Assembly (NCBI GenBank): GCA_029880385.1
Contig: JAOUOM010000008.1
Coordinates: 1-13,753 of the forward strand
From: Cyclobacteriaceae bacterium
Lineage (GTDB): Bacteria > Bacteroidota > Bacteroidia > Cytophagales > Cyclobacteriaceae
Length of the DNA: 13,753 bases
Direction of reading: 5' to 3'
A model generated the notes under the pieces. The model was not told where the DNA came from. It saw only the letters and a program-made list of their open reading frames with translations, and did no database searches. Of the stretch, positions 7,275-13,330 are shown piece by piece. A program made the translations under genes and the position numbers. Within the stretch, counting starts at the first letter, position 1; the number at the start of each line of letters is the position of its first letter.

Positions 7275-8603
7275 ATGAAATCGGTACTCATCCTGGGAGC
7301 AGGTCGCTCCTCTACTTCCCTGATCCGTTACTTATTGGACAATAGTGTTGCGGATGGTTTTCAAGTCATTATTGGTGAAAAAGAACCCGATATTGCCCAC
7401 AAAAAATTTCCCAAAGCTGAAATATTGGCCTTTGATATCCTCGACAAGGAGCAGGCTGCACGGGAAATAAAAAAGGCCACCCTGGTGATCAGTATGCTGC
7501 CAGCGTCGCTACATGTCCATGTAGCCAGGATTTGTGCCTCGGAAGGAATCCATTTGCTTACAGCTTCCTATCTGTCGGAAGAAATCAAGGCACTATCGGA
7601 TGCGTTTGCTGCTTCTAAGGCTATATGCCTGATGGAAATGGGCCTAGATCCGGGAATCGACCATATGTCGGCCATGAAAGTCCTTGACAGGATTCAAAAA
7701 AAAGGGTTTGAACTGACTTCCTTTGAAACTTTTACCGGTGGATTACTGGCCGATGATGCCATAAAAGACAATCCCTGGAACTATAAATTCACCTGGAACC
7801 CGCGCAATGTGGTATTGGCCGGGTCAGGCTCTGTGAAATTCATCCAGGAAGGTAAATACAAATACATACCCTATCACCGTTTGTTTCGCCGTACAGAAGT
7901 AATCCATATACCCGGCTATGGGTATTTTGAGGGGTATGCCAATCGGGATTCACTCAATTACCTGGATTTGTATAATCTCAGAAACATCAGGACGCTGTAC
8001 AGGGGAACCCTGCGAAGACCGGGCTTTTGCCGGGCCTGGGATATTTTCGTGCAACTCGGTGCTACCGACGATTCGTATCAGATGGAGGGAGTAGAGCAAA
8101 TGACCCACCGCCAATTCATTAATTCGTTCTTACAATTTAATCCTCATGATTCGGTCGAACTAAAACTGGCTCATTACATGAATTTTGGGCTGGAGTCAGA
8201 GGAAATGTATAAATTAAACTGGTTGGGGATTTTCTCGGAAGAAAAGGTAGGCCTGTCACAAGGAACACCGGCGCAGATACTTGAACATATTTTGAAGAAA
8301 AAATGGACGCTGGATTCAACAGATCGTGATATGATCGTGATGTGGCACAAATTTGATTTCCTGGACAAGGGGCGTCACAAGCAAATTCAGGCTCACATGG
8401 TCGCGGTTGGGGATGATGAAGTAAATACAGCCATGGCTAAAACCGTTGGTTTGCCTCTGGGGATTGCCGCCCGGGAAGTGCTGGCGGGAAGAATTGCACT
8501 TACAGGTGTTCATATCCCGACACAAAAGGAAATATACGAGCCCGTATTGGCAGAGCTTGAGCGGATGGGGTTTGAATTTATGGAGCGGGAAACCCTTTCG
8601 TAA
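7275..8603 (+). CDS. Saccharopine dehydrogenase-family oxidoreductase
   Basis: 442 residues from the ATG at 7275. The frame is open to 7224, but that start falls inside the terminator hairpin, and MKSVLILGAGRSS at 7275 is a proper Rossmann start. Seen: GAGRSSTSL (8-16) for NAD(P), SMLPASLH (73-80), the substrate-domain motif GLDPGIDHMSAMK (123-135), ETFTGGL (151-157) and NPRNVVLAGSGSV (175-187). This is the architecture of glutamate-forming saccharopine reductase (LYS9/AASS C-terminal half). It should interconvert saccharopine with aminoadipate semialdehyde plus glutamate, placing it in lysine degradation, though related enzymes act on other opine-like imino acids. No partner lysine-ketoglutarate reductase is in the window. 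The neighbouring SDR may or may not share the pathway. Confidence 0.8.
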   Translation: MKSVLILGAGRSSTSLIRYLLDNSVADGFQVIIGEKEPDIAHKKFPKAEILAFDILDKEQAAREIKKATLVISMLPASLHVHVARICASEGIHLLTASYLSEEIKALSDAFAASKAICLMEMGLDPGIDHMSAMKVLDRIQKKGFELTSFETFTGGLLADDAIKDNPWNYKFTWNPRNVVLAGSGSVKFIQEGKYKYIPYHRLFRRTEVIHIPGYGYFEGYANRDSLNYLDLYNLRNIRTLYRGTLRRPGFCRAWDIFVQLGATDDSYQMEGVEQMTHRQFINSFLQFNPHDSVELKLAHYMNFGLESEEMYKLNWLGIFSEEKVGLSQGTPAQILEHILKKKWTLDSTDRDMIVMWHKFDFLDKGRHKQIQAHMVAVGDDEVNTAMAKTVGLPLGIAAREVLAGRIALTGVHIPTQKEIYEPVLAELERMGFEFMERETLS

Positions 8604-8657
8604 GCCGGAAGTGCCAGCTTTAGTCCGTGTTTGTGGGAAATGTAAAAACAGAAAGTC

Positions 8658-9053
8658 ATGAAAATAATCCATTATTTACTCGTACTGGTCGTGTCAGGTA
8701 TAGTCCTGTTGCGCTGCGTCACCACCTCCCCTGCCTATAAAGCCACGGAAGATTCAAAACCGATGTACAATGAGCTGGTGGATTACCTGCGACGGGTGCC
8801 TGGTTTGCAAATCACCGGGGCCAATGGAAATTATTCCATTGCGGTACGGGGGGCAGTCAGTCTTAACGCATCGTCGGAACCCTTGTTTATCGTAGATAAT
8901 GTGCAGGTAGGCAGTTACCAGTCGGCAGCTTCCCTGGTCGATCCCAACAATATCCGCTCGGTCGAAGTGTTGAAGGATGTTGCATCCACCCAGCCGTATG
9001 GGATGCGTGGGGCCGGCGGGGTGATTTTGATCCGTACCCAAAAGCCAAAATAA
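8658..9053 (+). CDS. Small free-standing TonB plug-domain protein, probably exported
   Basis: 131 residues. Seen: a hydrophobic N terminus (4-18) ending in VLLRC (Cys20), then one plug-like domain: LRRVPGLQITG (44-54), IAVRGAVSLNASSEPLFIVDN (61-81, cut into two adjoining motifs), and IRSVEVLKDVAS (99-110) with GAGGVILIRT (118-127) as the last strand. These are the hallmarks of the plug of SusC-like receptors, but there is no 22-strand barrel, no carboxypeptidase-like domain, and the gene simply stops. Cys20 suggests a lipoprotein, but Arg at the -1 position is unlike a normal lipobox, so simple secretion or an N-terminal anchor is also possible. The role is unknown. It sits alone, convergent with trmN6 two bases away. 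Confidence 0.75.
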   Translation: MKIIHYLLVLVVSGIVLLRCVTTSPAYKATEDSKPMYNELVDYLRRVPGLQITGANGNYSIAVRGAVSLNASSEPLFIVDNVQVGSYQSAASLVDPNNIRSVEVLKDVASTQPYGMRGAGGVILIRTQKPK

Positions 9054-9055
9054 GG

Positions 9056-9766
9056 CTATAAGCCCAGGTAATACGGGGACAGGAGTTGGGTGAACTGATC
9101 CGAATAGTGGCCATCTCCATCCCGGATAACCAGGCTGTTGGTTGAGAGGGTTTCCGGTGTTTTCTTAAAACCCTGGATCATCCGGAAGGGTTTTTGGCCG
9201 GGATTGTTGATGATTTCCAGTTTTTCACAGGCATAAAGCCCCTGCTGTAAGGCGAGTTGTTCAAATTTTGCAGATTCATGTACGGGATACAGTACATAGG
9301 CAGATCCTGTATCTGACAATAAGGCAGCGATGGCTTGAATGAGGTCAGCCATTGGTAATGTGTCTGTGTGTAGGGCCATGTTTCGCTTGGGATCGCTTGG
9401 TTTAAGGTTGTTTGTGAAAAACGGCGGATTACACACGATCAGGTCAAAGGTTTGTTTTGTGGAGTCGGCAAATGTCTGGACAGGGGAATGGATCACCGAG
9501 AGGCGATCCCGCCACGGACTGTTTTGAAAATTTTCATCTGCCTGCACACACGCATCCTGGTCAATTTCAATGGCCGTGACAGGCATTGTACCTCGTTGGG
9601 CACACATCAGGGGAAGCAGGCCGGTACCGGTGCCAATATCCAAAAGGGAATTGGCAGTCTCTACGGGTATCCAGGCACCCAACAGGCACCCTTCGGTGGT
9701 TACTTTCATGCCACACATCCCTTGCTGGATGGTGAAATTTTTGAATTGAAAATAAGAATTGGGCAC
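9056..9766 (-). CDS. trmN6: tRNA1(Val) (adenine(37)-N6)-methyltransferase
   Basis: A SAM-dependent N6-adenine methyltransferase that modifies A37 next to the anticodon of tRNA1(Val). Seen, numbered from the GTG at 9766 (236 residues): the family opening NSYFQFKNFTIQQ (3-15) and MKVTTEGCLLGAW (20-32), SAM motif I DIGTGTGLLPL (43-53), AIEID (65-69), and the catalytic NPPF (113-116). A longer reading from ATG at 9805 exists but adds 13 residues that overlap rnhA by 35 bases. The GTG start begins 4 bases after the rnhA stop and puts NSYFQF at the N terminus as in relatives, so it is preferred. It is the last gene of a marC-rnhA-trmN6 set. Confidence 0.88.
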   Translation of the reverse strand: MPNSYFQFKNFTIQQGMCGMKVTTEGCLLGAWIPVETANSLLDIGTGTGLLPLMCAQRGTMPVTAIEIDQDACVQADENFQNSPWRDRLSVIHSPVQTFADSTKQTFDLIVCNPPFFTNNLKPSDPKRNMALHTDTLPMADLIQAIAALLSDTGSAYVLYPVHESAKFEQLALQQGLYACEKLEIINNPGQKPFRMIQGFKKTPETLSTNSLVIRDGDGHYSDQFTQLLSPYYLGL

Positions 9767-9770
9767 GGTA

Positions 9771-10229
9771 TTACTGACCACTTTCGGCTTCAAATACCGC
9801 ATCAATCAGCAGGTCGGGTCGTTGGGAAGCTTGTACGGCCAAAAAATCACAGCGTTCGTTTTCTGCATGGCCGGCGTGGCCTTTAATCCACTGGAAGGTC
9901 ACCTTATGCCTACGGTAGCTCTTGAGAAAACGCTCCCATAAATCCCGGTTTTTTTTCCCCTTAAAGTCCTTGGTGACCCAGTTTGCCAGCCAGCCTTTGG
10001 ATACCGAATCCACCACATATTTGGAGTCAGACACAACCCGTACAGGCCATCCGTCTTCTTTGATGGCTTCAAGGCCTGCAATTACGGCAAGCAGTTCCAT
10101 TCGGTTGTTGGTGGTCATGCGAAAACCTTCCGAAAGTTCTTTCTTTTTCCCTTTGTATTCCAGGACGACACCATACCCCCCGGGCCCGGGATTGCCTTTT
10201 GCTGCACCATCGGTATATATTGTGATCAT
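9771..10229 (-). CDS. rnhA: Ribonuclease HI
   Basis: 152 residues, the usual length for a single-domain RNase HI, which cuts the RNA strand of RNA-DNA hybrids (R-loops, primer remnants) using two metal ions. Seen: YTDGAAKGNPGPGGYG (5-20) with Asp7, NNRMELLAVI (41-50) with Glu45, VVSDSKYVVDS (65-75) with Asp68, the basic-handle region WLANWVTKDFKGKKNRDLW (80-98), WIKGHAGHAENERCD (114-128) with His118 and Asp128. All catalytic residues are present. The ATG overlaps the marC stop by 4 bases (ATGA), and trmN6 follows at once, so translation of the three genes is probably coupled. Confidence 0.97.
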   Translation of the reverse strand: MITIYTDGAAKGNPGPGGYGVVLEYKGKKKELSEGFRMTTNNRMELLAVIAGLEAIKEDGWPVRVVSDSKYVVDSVSKGWLANWVTKDFKGKKNRDLWERFLKSYRRHKVTFQWIKGHAGHAENERCDFLAVQASQRPDLLIDAVFEAESGQ

Positions 10230-10798
10230 GAAAGGAACCAGTGATTTTTAAATAATTTGATGGCAATGGATAGCAGGATGATGCCAAATACTTTGCGTAA
10301 AATATTAAACCCGGCATTTCCTATTTTTCGTTCGAGCCAACCGCTGGTTTTTAATACCAGATAGACAAATATCAGGTTTACAAATATGCCGACAAGGATG
10401 TTGATGGTTAAGTACTCAGCTTTCAGTGATATCAGGGTTGTCATGGTGCCGGCACCGGCGATCAACGGAAATGCAATGGGAACGACCGAAGCAGATTTGG
10501 TGTCGGTCGGATCGGATCGAAACAATTGCAGGCCAAGGATCATCTCCATGCCGAGAAGGAACATGATAATGGCACCGGCAATGGCAAACGAACCCAGGTC
10601 TATGCCAAATAATTTCAGGATGCTTTCGCCAAGAAACAGGAAAATGACCATGATCAAACCCGAAATCAACGTGGCTTTTTCTGATTGTACATGACCTGCC
10701 TTTTTTCTCAGATCGATGATGATCGGTACACTTCCCAGGATATCAATGACTGAAAAAAGGATCAGGGAAACCGATAGTATTTCTTTAAAATTTAGCAT
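10226..10798 (-). CDS. MarC-family inner-membrane protein
   Basis: 190 residues with about six hydrophobic helices (roughly 7-28, 42-63, 68-91, 104-125, 131-150, 165-183). Seen: the repeated half-motifs of the family, FSVIDILGSVPIII (15-28) and VPIAFPLIAGAGTMTTLIS (106-124), each with the Pro-rich turn typical of MarC/UPF0056. It is an inner-membrane protein; the name comes from a locus near mar in E. coli, but transport function and substrate are not established. It is the first gene of the marC-rnhA-trmN6 unit, with an exact TATTTTTG box 20-27 bases upstream of its ATG. Confidence 0.88.
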   Translation of the reverse strand: MLNFKEILSVSLILFSVIDILGSVPIIIDLRKKAGHVQSEKATLISGLIMVIFLFLGESILKLFGIDLGSFAIAGAIIMFLLGMEMILGLQLFRSDPTDTKSASVVPIAFPLIAGAGTMTTLISLKAEYLTINILVGIFVNLIFVYLVLKTSGWLERKIGNAGFNILRKVFGIILLSIAIKLFKNHWFLS

Positions 10799-10817
10799 GT
10801 GGGGTTTTTGTTAAAAG

Positions 10818-10825
10818 CAAAAATA
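10818..10825 (-). promoter_or_regulatory. Candidate -7 element for marC-rnhA-trmN6
   Basis: The minus strand reads TATTTTTG followed by C, an exact TAnnTTTG match, 20-27 bases upstream of the marC ATG at 10798 and downstream of a terminator-like hairpin. A TTG at the usual -33 distance is not found. Confidence 0.42.
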
Positions 10826-10869
10826 GGCTTTCAATACTTTATGGGATACCCATTTCGCTGTATTTGTAT

Positions 10870-10912
10870 AAAAAGCCGCCCTGTAGGAAATTCACATGTA
10901 TGAATGGTCGGC
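10870..10912 (-). terminator. Probable terminator of the aroQ-aminotransferase unit
   Basis: On the minus strand GCCGACC (10912-10906) pairs with GGGCGGC (10881-10875), six of seven positions, and five T follow (10874-10870). A second small stem (ATTCA with TGAAT) sits in the loop. It starts 13 bases behind the aminotransferase gene. The large loop lowers confidence. Confidence 0.5.
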
Positions 10913-10924
10913 CTGGATTGCCTT

Positions 10925-11980
10925 TCAGAGGTTTTTTTCAAAAAAATGAATCAGCTTTTCAATCTCTTTTCCCCTGATGGCCGGGAAATTGGCAATACGA
11001 AACGTGCTGTCTTTCCATTCCCCATAGCCGTTTCCTAAAATAATATCAGATTCGCGGGCTTGTTGGATGATTTTTTTTGGATCCTCACAGCTCAGTGCCA
11101 ATACCGTTGGTGAGCGGAGGTTTTTGTCTTTCACCAGCCAGTCCAACTGACGAAATGAGTCGATTACCCGTGTCCACGATTCAAATCGCTTCCTTGTTTT
11201 TTCGTCAATGACTTCAATTCCGTCCGAGGCTTTGAGGGTTCGGTAGAGGAGGTAGATAGCCAGTACATTGGGCGTATAATGGGTTTGGTTTTTCTCGCTG
11301 TTTTCCAGGATAGTCACCAGACTGTTATAATGCGACGTTTCGCCAATTTCGTATGCCCTTGCCACAGCCCGGGGCGAAAGAATCAGAATCCCCATACCCG
11401 ATGGAAGGCCCAGGCACTTTTGAACAGAGGCATACCAGTAATCGCCCCATTGGAAATCGATGGAGATCCCTCCCAGCGAACTGGTGACATCCAGGGCGAT
11501 CAGGGTTTGTTCTGGCAGGACGGATCGGAGGCCCTGAAGGCTGCTTGCAGGCAATATGGTGCCATTTGATGTTTCGCAATGTGTGAGGCAGATCACATCG
11601 GCCGAGGTTGACACTTGCTCCAGGGGAGGGTACTCATTGATCCCAAAAGGGACAGCCAGGGTGTTGATGCCCAGCTTGCCGGCGGTCTGGTACCATTTGG
11701 CACCAAAGGCCCCGGAATAAAAGTGCTGGCTTGTCTGCAGGGTCAGGGATTGGGCAATGATCTCCCACGATTCGGTAGCAGAGGAGACGAATGCAAGCGT
11801 ATAGTCTTTGGGAACGCCGAGTTTGCGATGGAGAATGAGCCTGGTCTTTTGCATCAGCTCCATGAAATCCTCACTTCGGTGGTTGACTGACAACACTCCT
11901 TCCATGTAGGCTTCATAGAAATATTCGGTAATGCGTGGGTTGACACGCCCGGGACCCGGGTAAAACGACGGTATCTTCAT
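10925..11980 (-). CDS. Class V aminotransferase (SerC-like)
   Basis: A PLP-dependent fold-type I enzyme of 351 residues, normal length. Seen: FYPGPGRVNP (6-15), VNHRSEDFMELM (32-43) as in phosphoserine and alanine-glyoxylate aminotransferases, SSATESWE (66-73) at the cofactor phosphate, THCETSNGT (133-141), ALDVTSSLGG (162-171) with the ring-contacting Asp164, and the PLP lysine in SVQKCLG (Lys188). GNGYGEWKDSTFRIANFPA near the C terminus carries the substrate-carboxylate Arg. It could be phosphoserine aminotransferase (serine synthesis) or an alanine/serine-glyoxylate type enzyme; the sequence does not decide between them. Its ATG overlaps the aroQ stop by 4 bases, so the two are co-translated, and a hairpin with a T-run follows. 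Confidence 0.82.
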   Translation of the reverse strand: MKIPSFYPGPGRVNPRITEYFYEAYMEGVLSVNHRSEDFMELMQKTRLILHRKLGVPKDYTLAFVSSATESWEIIAQSLTLQTSQHFYSGAFGAKWYQTAGKLGINTLAVPFGINEYPPLEQVSTSADVICLTHCETSNGTILPASSLQGLRSVLPEQTLIALDVTSSLGGISIDFQWGDYWYASVQKCLGLPSGMGILILSPRAVARAYEIGETSHYNSLVTILENSEKNQTHYTPNVLAIYLLYRTLKASDGIEVIDEKTRKRFESWTRVIDSFRQLDWLVKDKNLRSPTVLALSCEDPKKIIQQARESDIILGNGYGEWKDSTFRIANFPAIRGKEIEKLIHFFEKNL

Positions 11981-12402
11981 TTTGCAAGATGCAACAGGTG
12001 ACCGATGGCCATCTGGTAGCCATGTAATCCAAAACCGGACATAACCCCTATCGAAACGGCACTGATGTAACTGTGGGCGCGAAAGGCTTCCCTTGAAAAA
12101 ATATTGCTGATGTGGACTTCAACTACAGGGGCAGGGACAGCAGAAACCGCATCGGCCAGTGCGATAGACGTATGCGAGTAGCCACCGGGGTTTAGCACGA
12201 TGCCCTGAAATTCAAACCCGGCTTTTTGGATGAAATCGATGAGCTCTCCCTCGTGATTGGATTGGAAATACGTGAGCTGGTGATCGGGGAAGGCCGCCGA
12301 AAGTTCCTCAAAATAGGCCTCAAATGACAAGCTGCCATAGATATGAGGTTCTCTTTTTCCCAGTAAGTTTAAATTTGGGCCATTTACAATTGCAATTCGC
12401 AT
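11977..12402 (-). CDS. aroQ: 3-Dehydroquinate dehydratase, type II
   Basis: 141 residues from the ATG at 12402, the standard length. It dehydrates 3-dehydroquinate to 3-dehydroshikimate, step three of the shikimate pathway, as a cytosolic dodecamer in known cases. Seen: IVNGPNLNLLGKREPHIYG (5-23) with catalytic Tyr22 and Arg17 on the active-site lid, SNHEGELID (48-56), NPGGYSHTSIAL (71-82) with Asn71 and His77, and VEVHISN (94-100) with Glu95 and His97. An in-frame ATG at 12453 would add 17 residues that overlap xerD and do not fit the family, so it is rejected. The gene ends in an ATGA overlap with the aminotransferase and is divergent from xerD across 24 bases. Confidence 0.95.
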   Translation of the reverse strand: MRIAIVNGPNLNLLGKREPHIYGSLSFEAYFEELSAAFPDHQLTYFQSNHEGELIDFIQKAGFEFQGIVLNPGGYSHTSIALADAVSAVPAPVVEVHISNIFSREAFRAHSYISAVSIGVMSGFGLHGYQMAIGHLLHLAK

Positions 12403-12418
12403 CAGGTGGTTAATTTTG
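12390..12418 (+). promoter_or_regulatory. Candidate xerD promoter (TTG, 18 bases, TAATTTTG)
   Basis: TTG (12390-12392) and TAATTTTG (12411-12418) are separated by 18 bases, the only place in the window where I found both the -33 and -7 parts of the Bacteroidota consensus at good spacing. Transcription would begin near 12423-12426, right at the GTG start at 12427, giving an almost leaderless mRNA. The box overlaps the start of the divergent aroQ gene. Confidence 0.55.
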
Positions 12419-12434
12419 CAGCTCAGGTGAGCTG
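12419..12434. repeat. Palindrome over the xerD start codon
   Basis: CAGCTCA (12419-12425) and TGAGCTG (12428-12434) are perfect 7-base arms around GG. The dyad begins directly after the -7 box and includes the GTG start. It could be an operator, or chance. A two-base gap is too tight for an RNA hairpin without opening inner pairs. Confidence 0.6.
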
Positions 12435-13326
12435 GGACATTTACATCAAACAATTCAAAGACTTTCTCAAGTTAGAAAGATCCCTGGCGGATAATTCGGT
12501 AGTGGCTTACCTGCGGGACATCACGAAATTAAAGGAGTTTTTCGAAATAAATGGACGAAATGTCAACCCGCTGCATGTTCAGCAGCAGGACCTGGTAGAT
12601 TTCCTTGAATTTCTCAACGAACTGGGTATGTCGCCCTATTCGCAGGCACGGATGCTGTCGGGACTGAAATCGTTTTACAAATTTCTGACCTATGAAGAAT
12701 TTGTGGAGAAAGACCCAACCGAACTGCTCGAAGCACCCAAATTGGGCAGGAAACTACCTGATACACTCAATATCCACGAAATTGAACAGGTTTTGTCAGC
12801 CATTGACATGTCTACTCCGGAGGGAACCCGCAACCGGGCGATGCTGGAGACGCTGTACAGCTCAGGGCTTAGGGTTACTGAGTTGATTGAACTGAAGATC
12901 AGCAACCTCTACGAAGACATAGGTTTTGTGCGTGTGGTGGGCAAAGGAAGCAAGGAGCGGCTTGTGCCCATCGGGCGTGTGGCACTCAAGCACATCGGCA
13001 TTTACCGAAATGAGATACGAAGCCATCAGGACATAAAGCATGGTCAGGAGGATATTTTGTTTCTCAATAGACGGGGAGCGGGCCTCTCACGTGTGATGGT
13101 ATTTATGATCATCAAAGAGCTGGCTCAAAAAGCAGGATTGAACAAAACCATCAGTCCGCACACATTCAGACATTCATTTGCCACTCACCTGATTGAAGGC
13201 GGGGCAGATTTGCGGGCAGTACAGGAAATGCTGGGGCATGAGTCCATCACGACAACCGAAATTTATACCCATCTTGACAGGGATTATTTAAAACAAATTA
13301 TACGGGATTTTCATCCACGCAGTTAA
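12427..13326 (+). CDS. xerD: Site-specific tyrosine recombinase XerD
   Basis: 299 residues from the GTG at 12427, the standard XerD length. It works with XerC-type partners and FtsK at dif to resolve chromosome dimers. Seen: the N-terminal SAM-like core-binding domain (SWDIYIKQFKDFLKLERSL at 2-20, then four helices to about 100) and the catalytic domain with Arg149 (SSGLRVTEL), Lys173 (VGKGSKE), His245 and Arg248 (HTFRHSFATHL), His271 (LGHESITTTEIY) and the nucleophile Tyr280. The complete RKHRHY set is present. A GTG at 12406 would add 7 residues but would begin before the predicted transcript start, so 12427 is preferred. The intact set and chromosomal neighbours argue against a mobile-element integrase. 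pyrD starts 4 bases after the stop. Confidence 0.93.
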   Translation: MSWDIYIKQFKDFLKLERSLADNSVVAYLRDITKLKEFFEINGRNVNPLHVQQQDLVDFLEFLNELGMSPYSQARMLSGLKSFYKFLTYEEFVEKDPTELLEAPKLGRKLPDTLNIHEIEQVLSAIDMSTPEGTRNRAMLETLYSSGLRVTELIELKISNLYEDIGFVRVVGKGSKERLVPIGRVALKHIGIYRNEIRSHQDIKHGQEDILFLNRRGAGLSRVMVFMIIKELAQKAGLNKTISPHTFRHSFATHLIEGGADLRAVQEMLGHESITTTEIYTHLDRDYLKQIIRDFHPRS

Positions 13327-13330
13327 CGTT

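Larger units (their letters stand above)
10799..10924. other. Largest intergenic gap of the window (126 bases)
   Basis: This gap lies between the class V aminotransferase and marC, both on the minus strand. It holds a probable terminator for the upstream gene (10870-10912) and a -7 box for marC (10818-10825). I see no short gene or RNA in it. Confidence 0.6.

Noticed and set aside
9041..9068. GGCTATAAGCC mini-hairpin between the plug-domain gene and trmN6 as a terminator
   Set aside because: The stem is only four pairs with a three-base loop and no T-run follows closely; too weak to list.
9452..9886. Plus-strand open frame of 144 codons
   Set aside because: It is antisense to trmN6 and the end of rnhA; no domain is recognisable.
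12406..13326. xerD integrase as a sign of a phage or genomic island
   Set aside because: Length, N-terminal sequence and the complete RKHRHY set fit housekeeping XerD, and the neighbours (aroQ, pyrD) are core genes. No att-like direct repeats or tRNA gene are seen.
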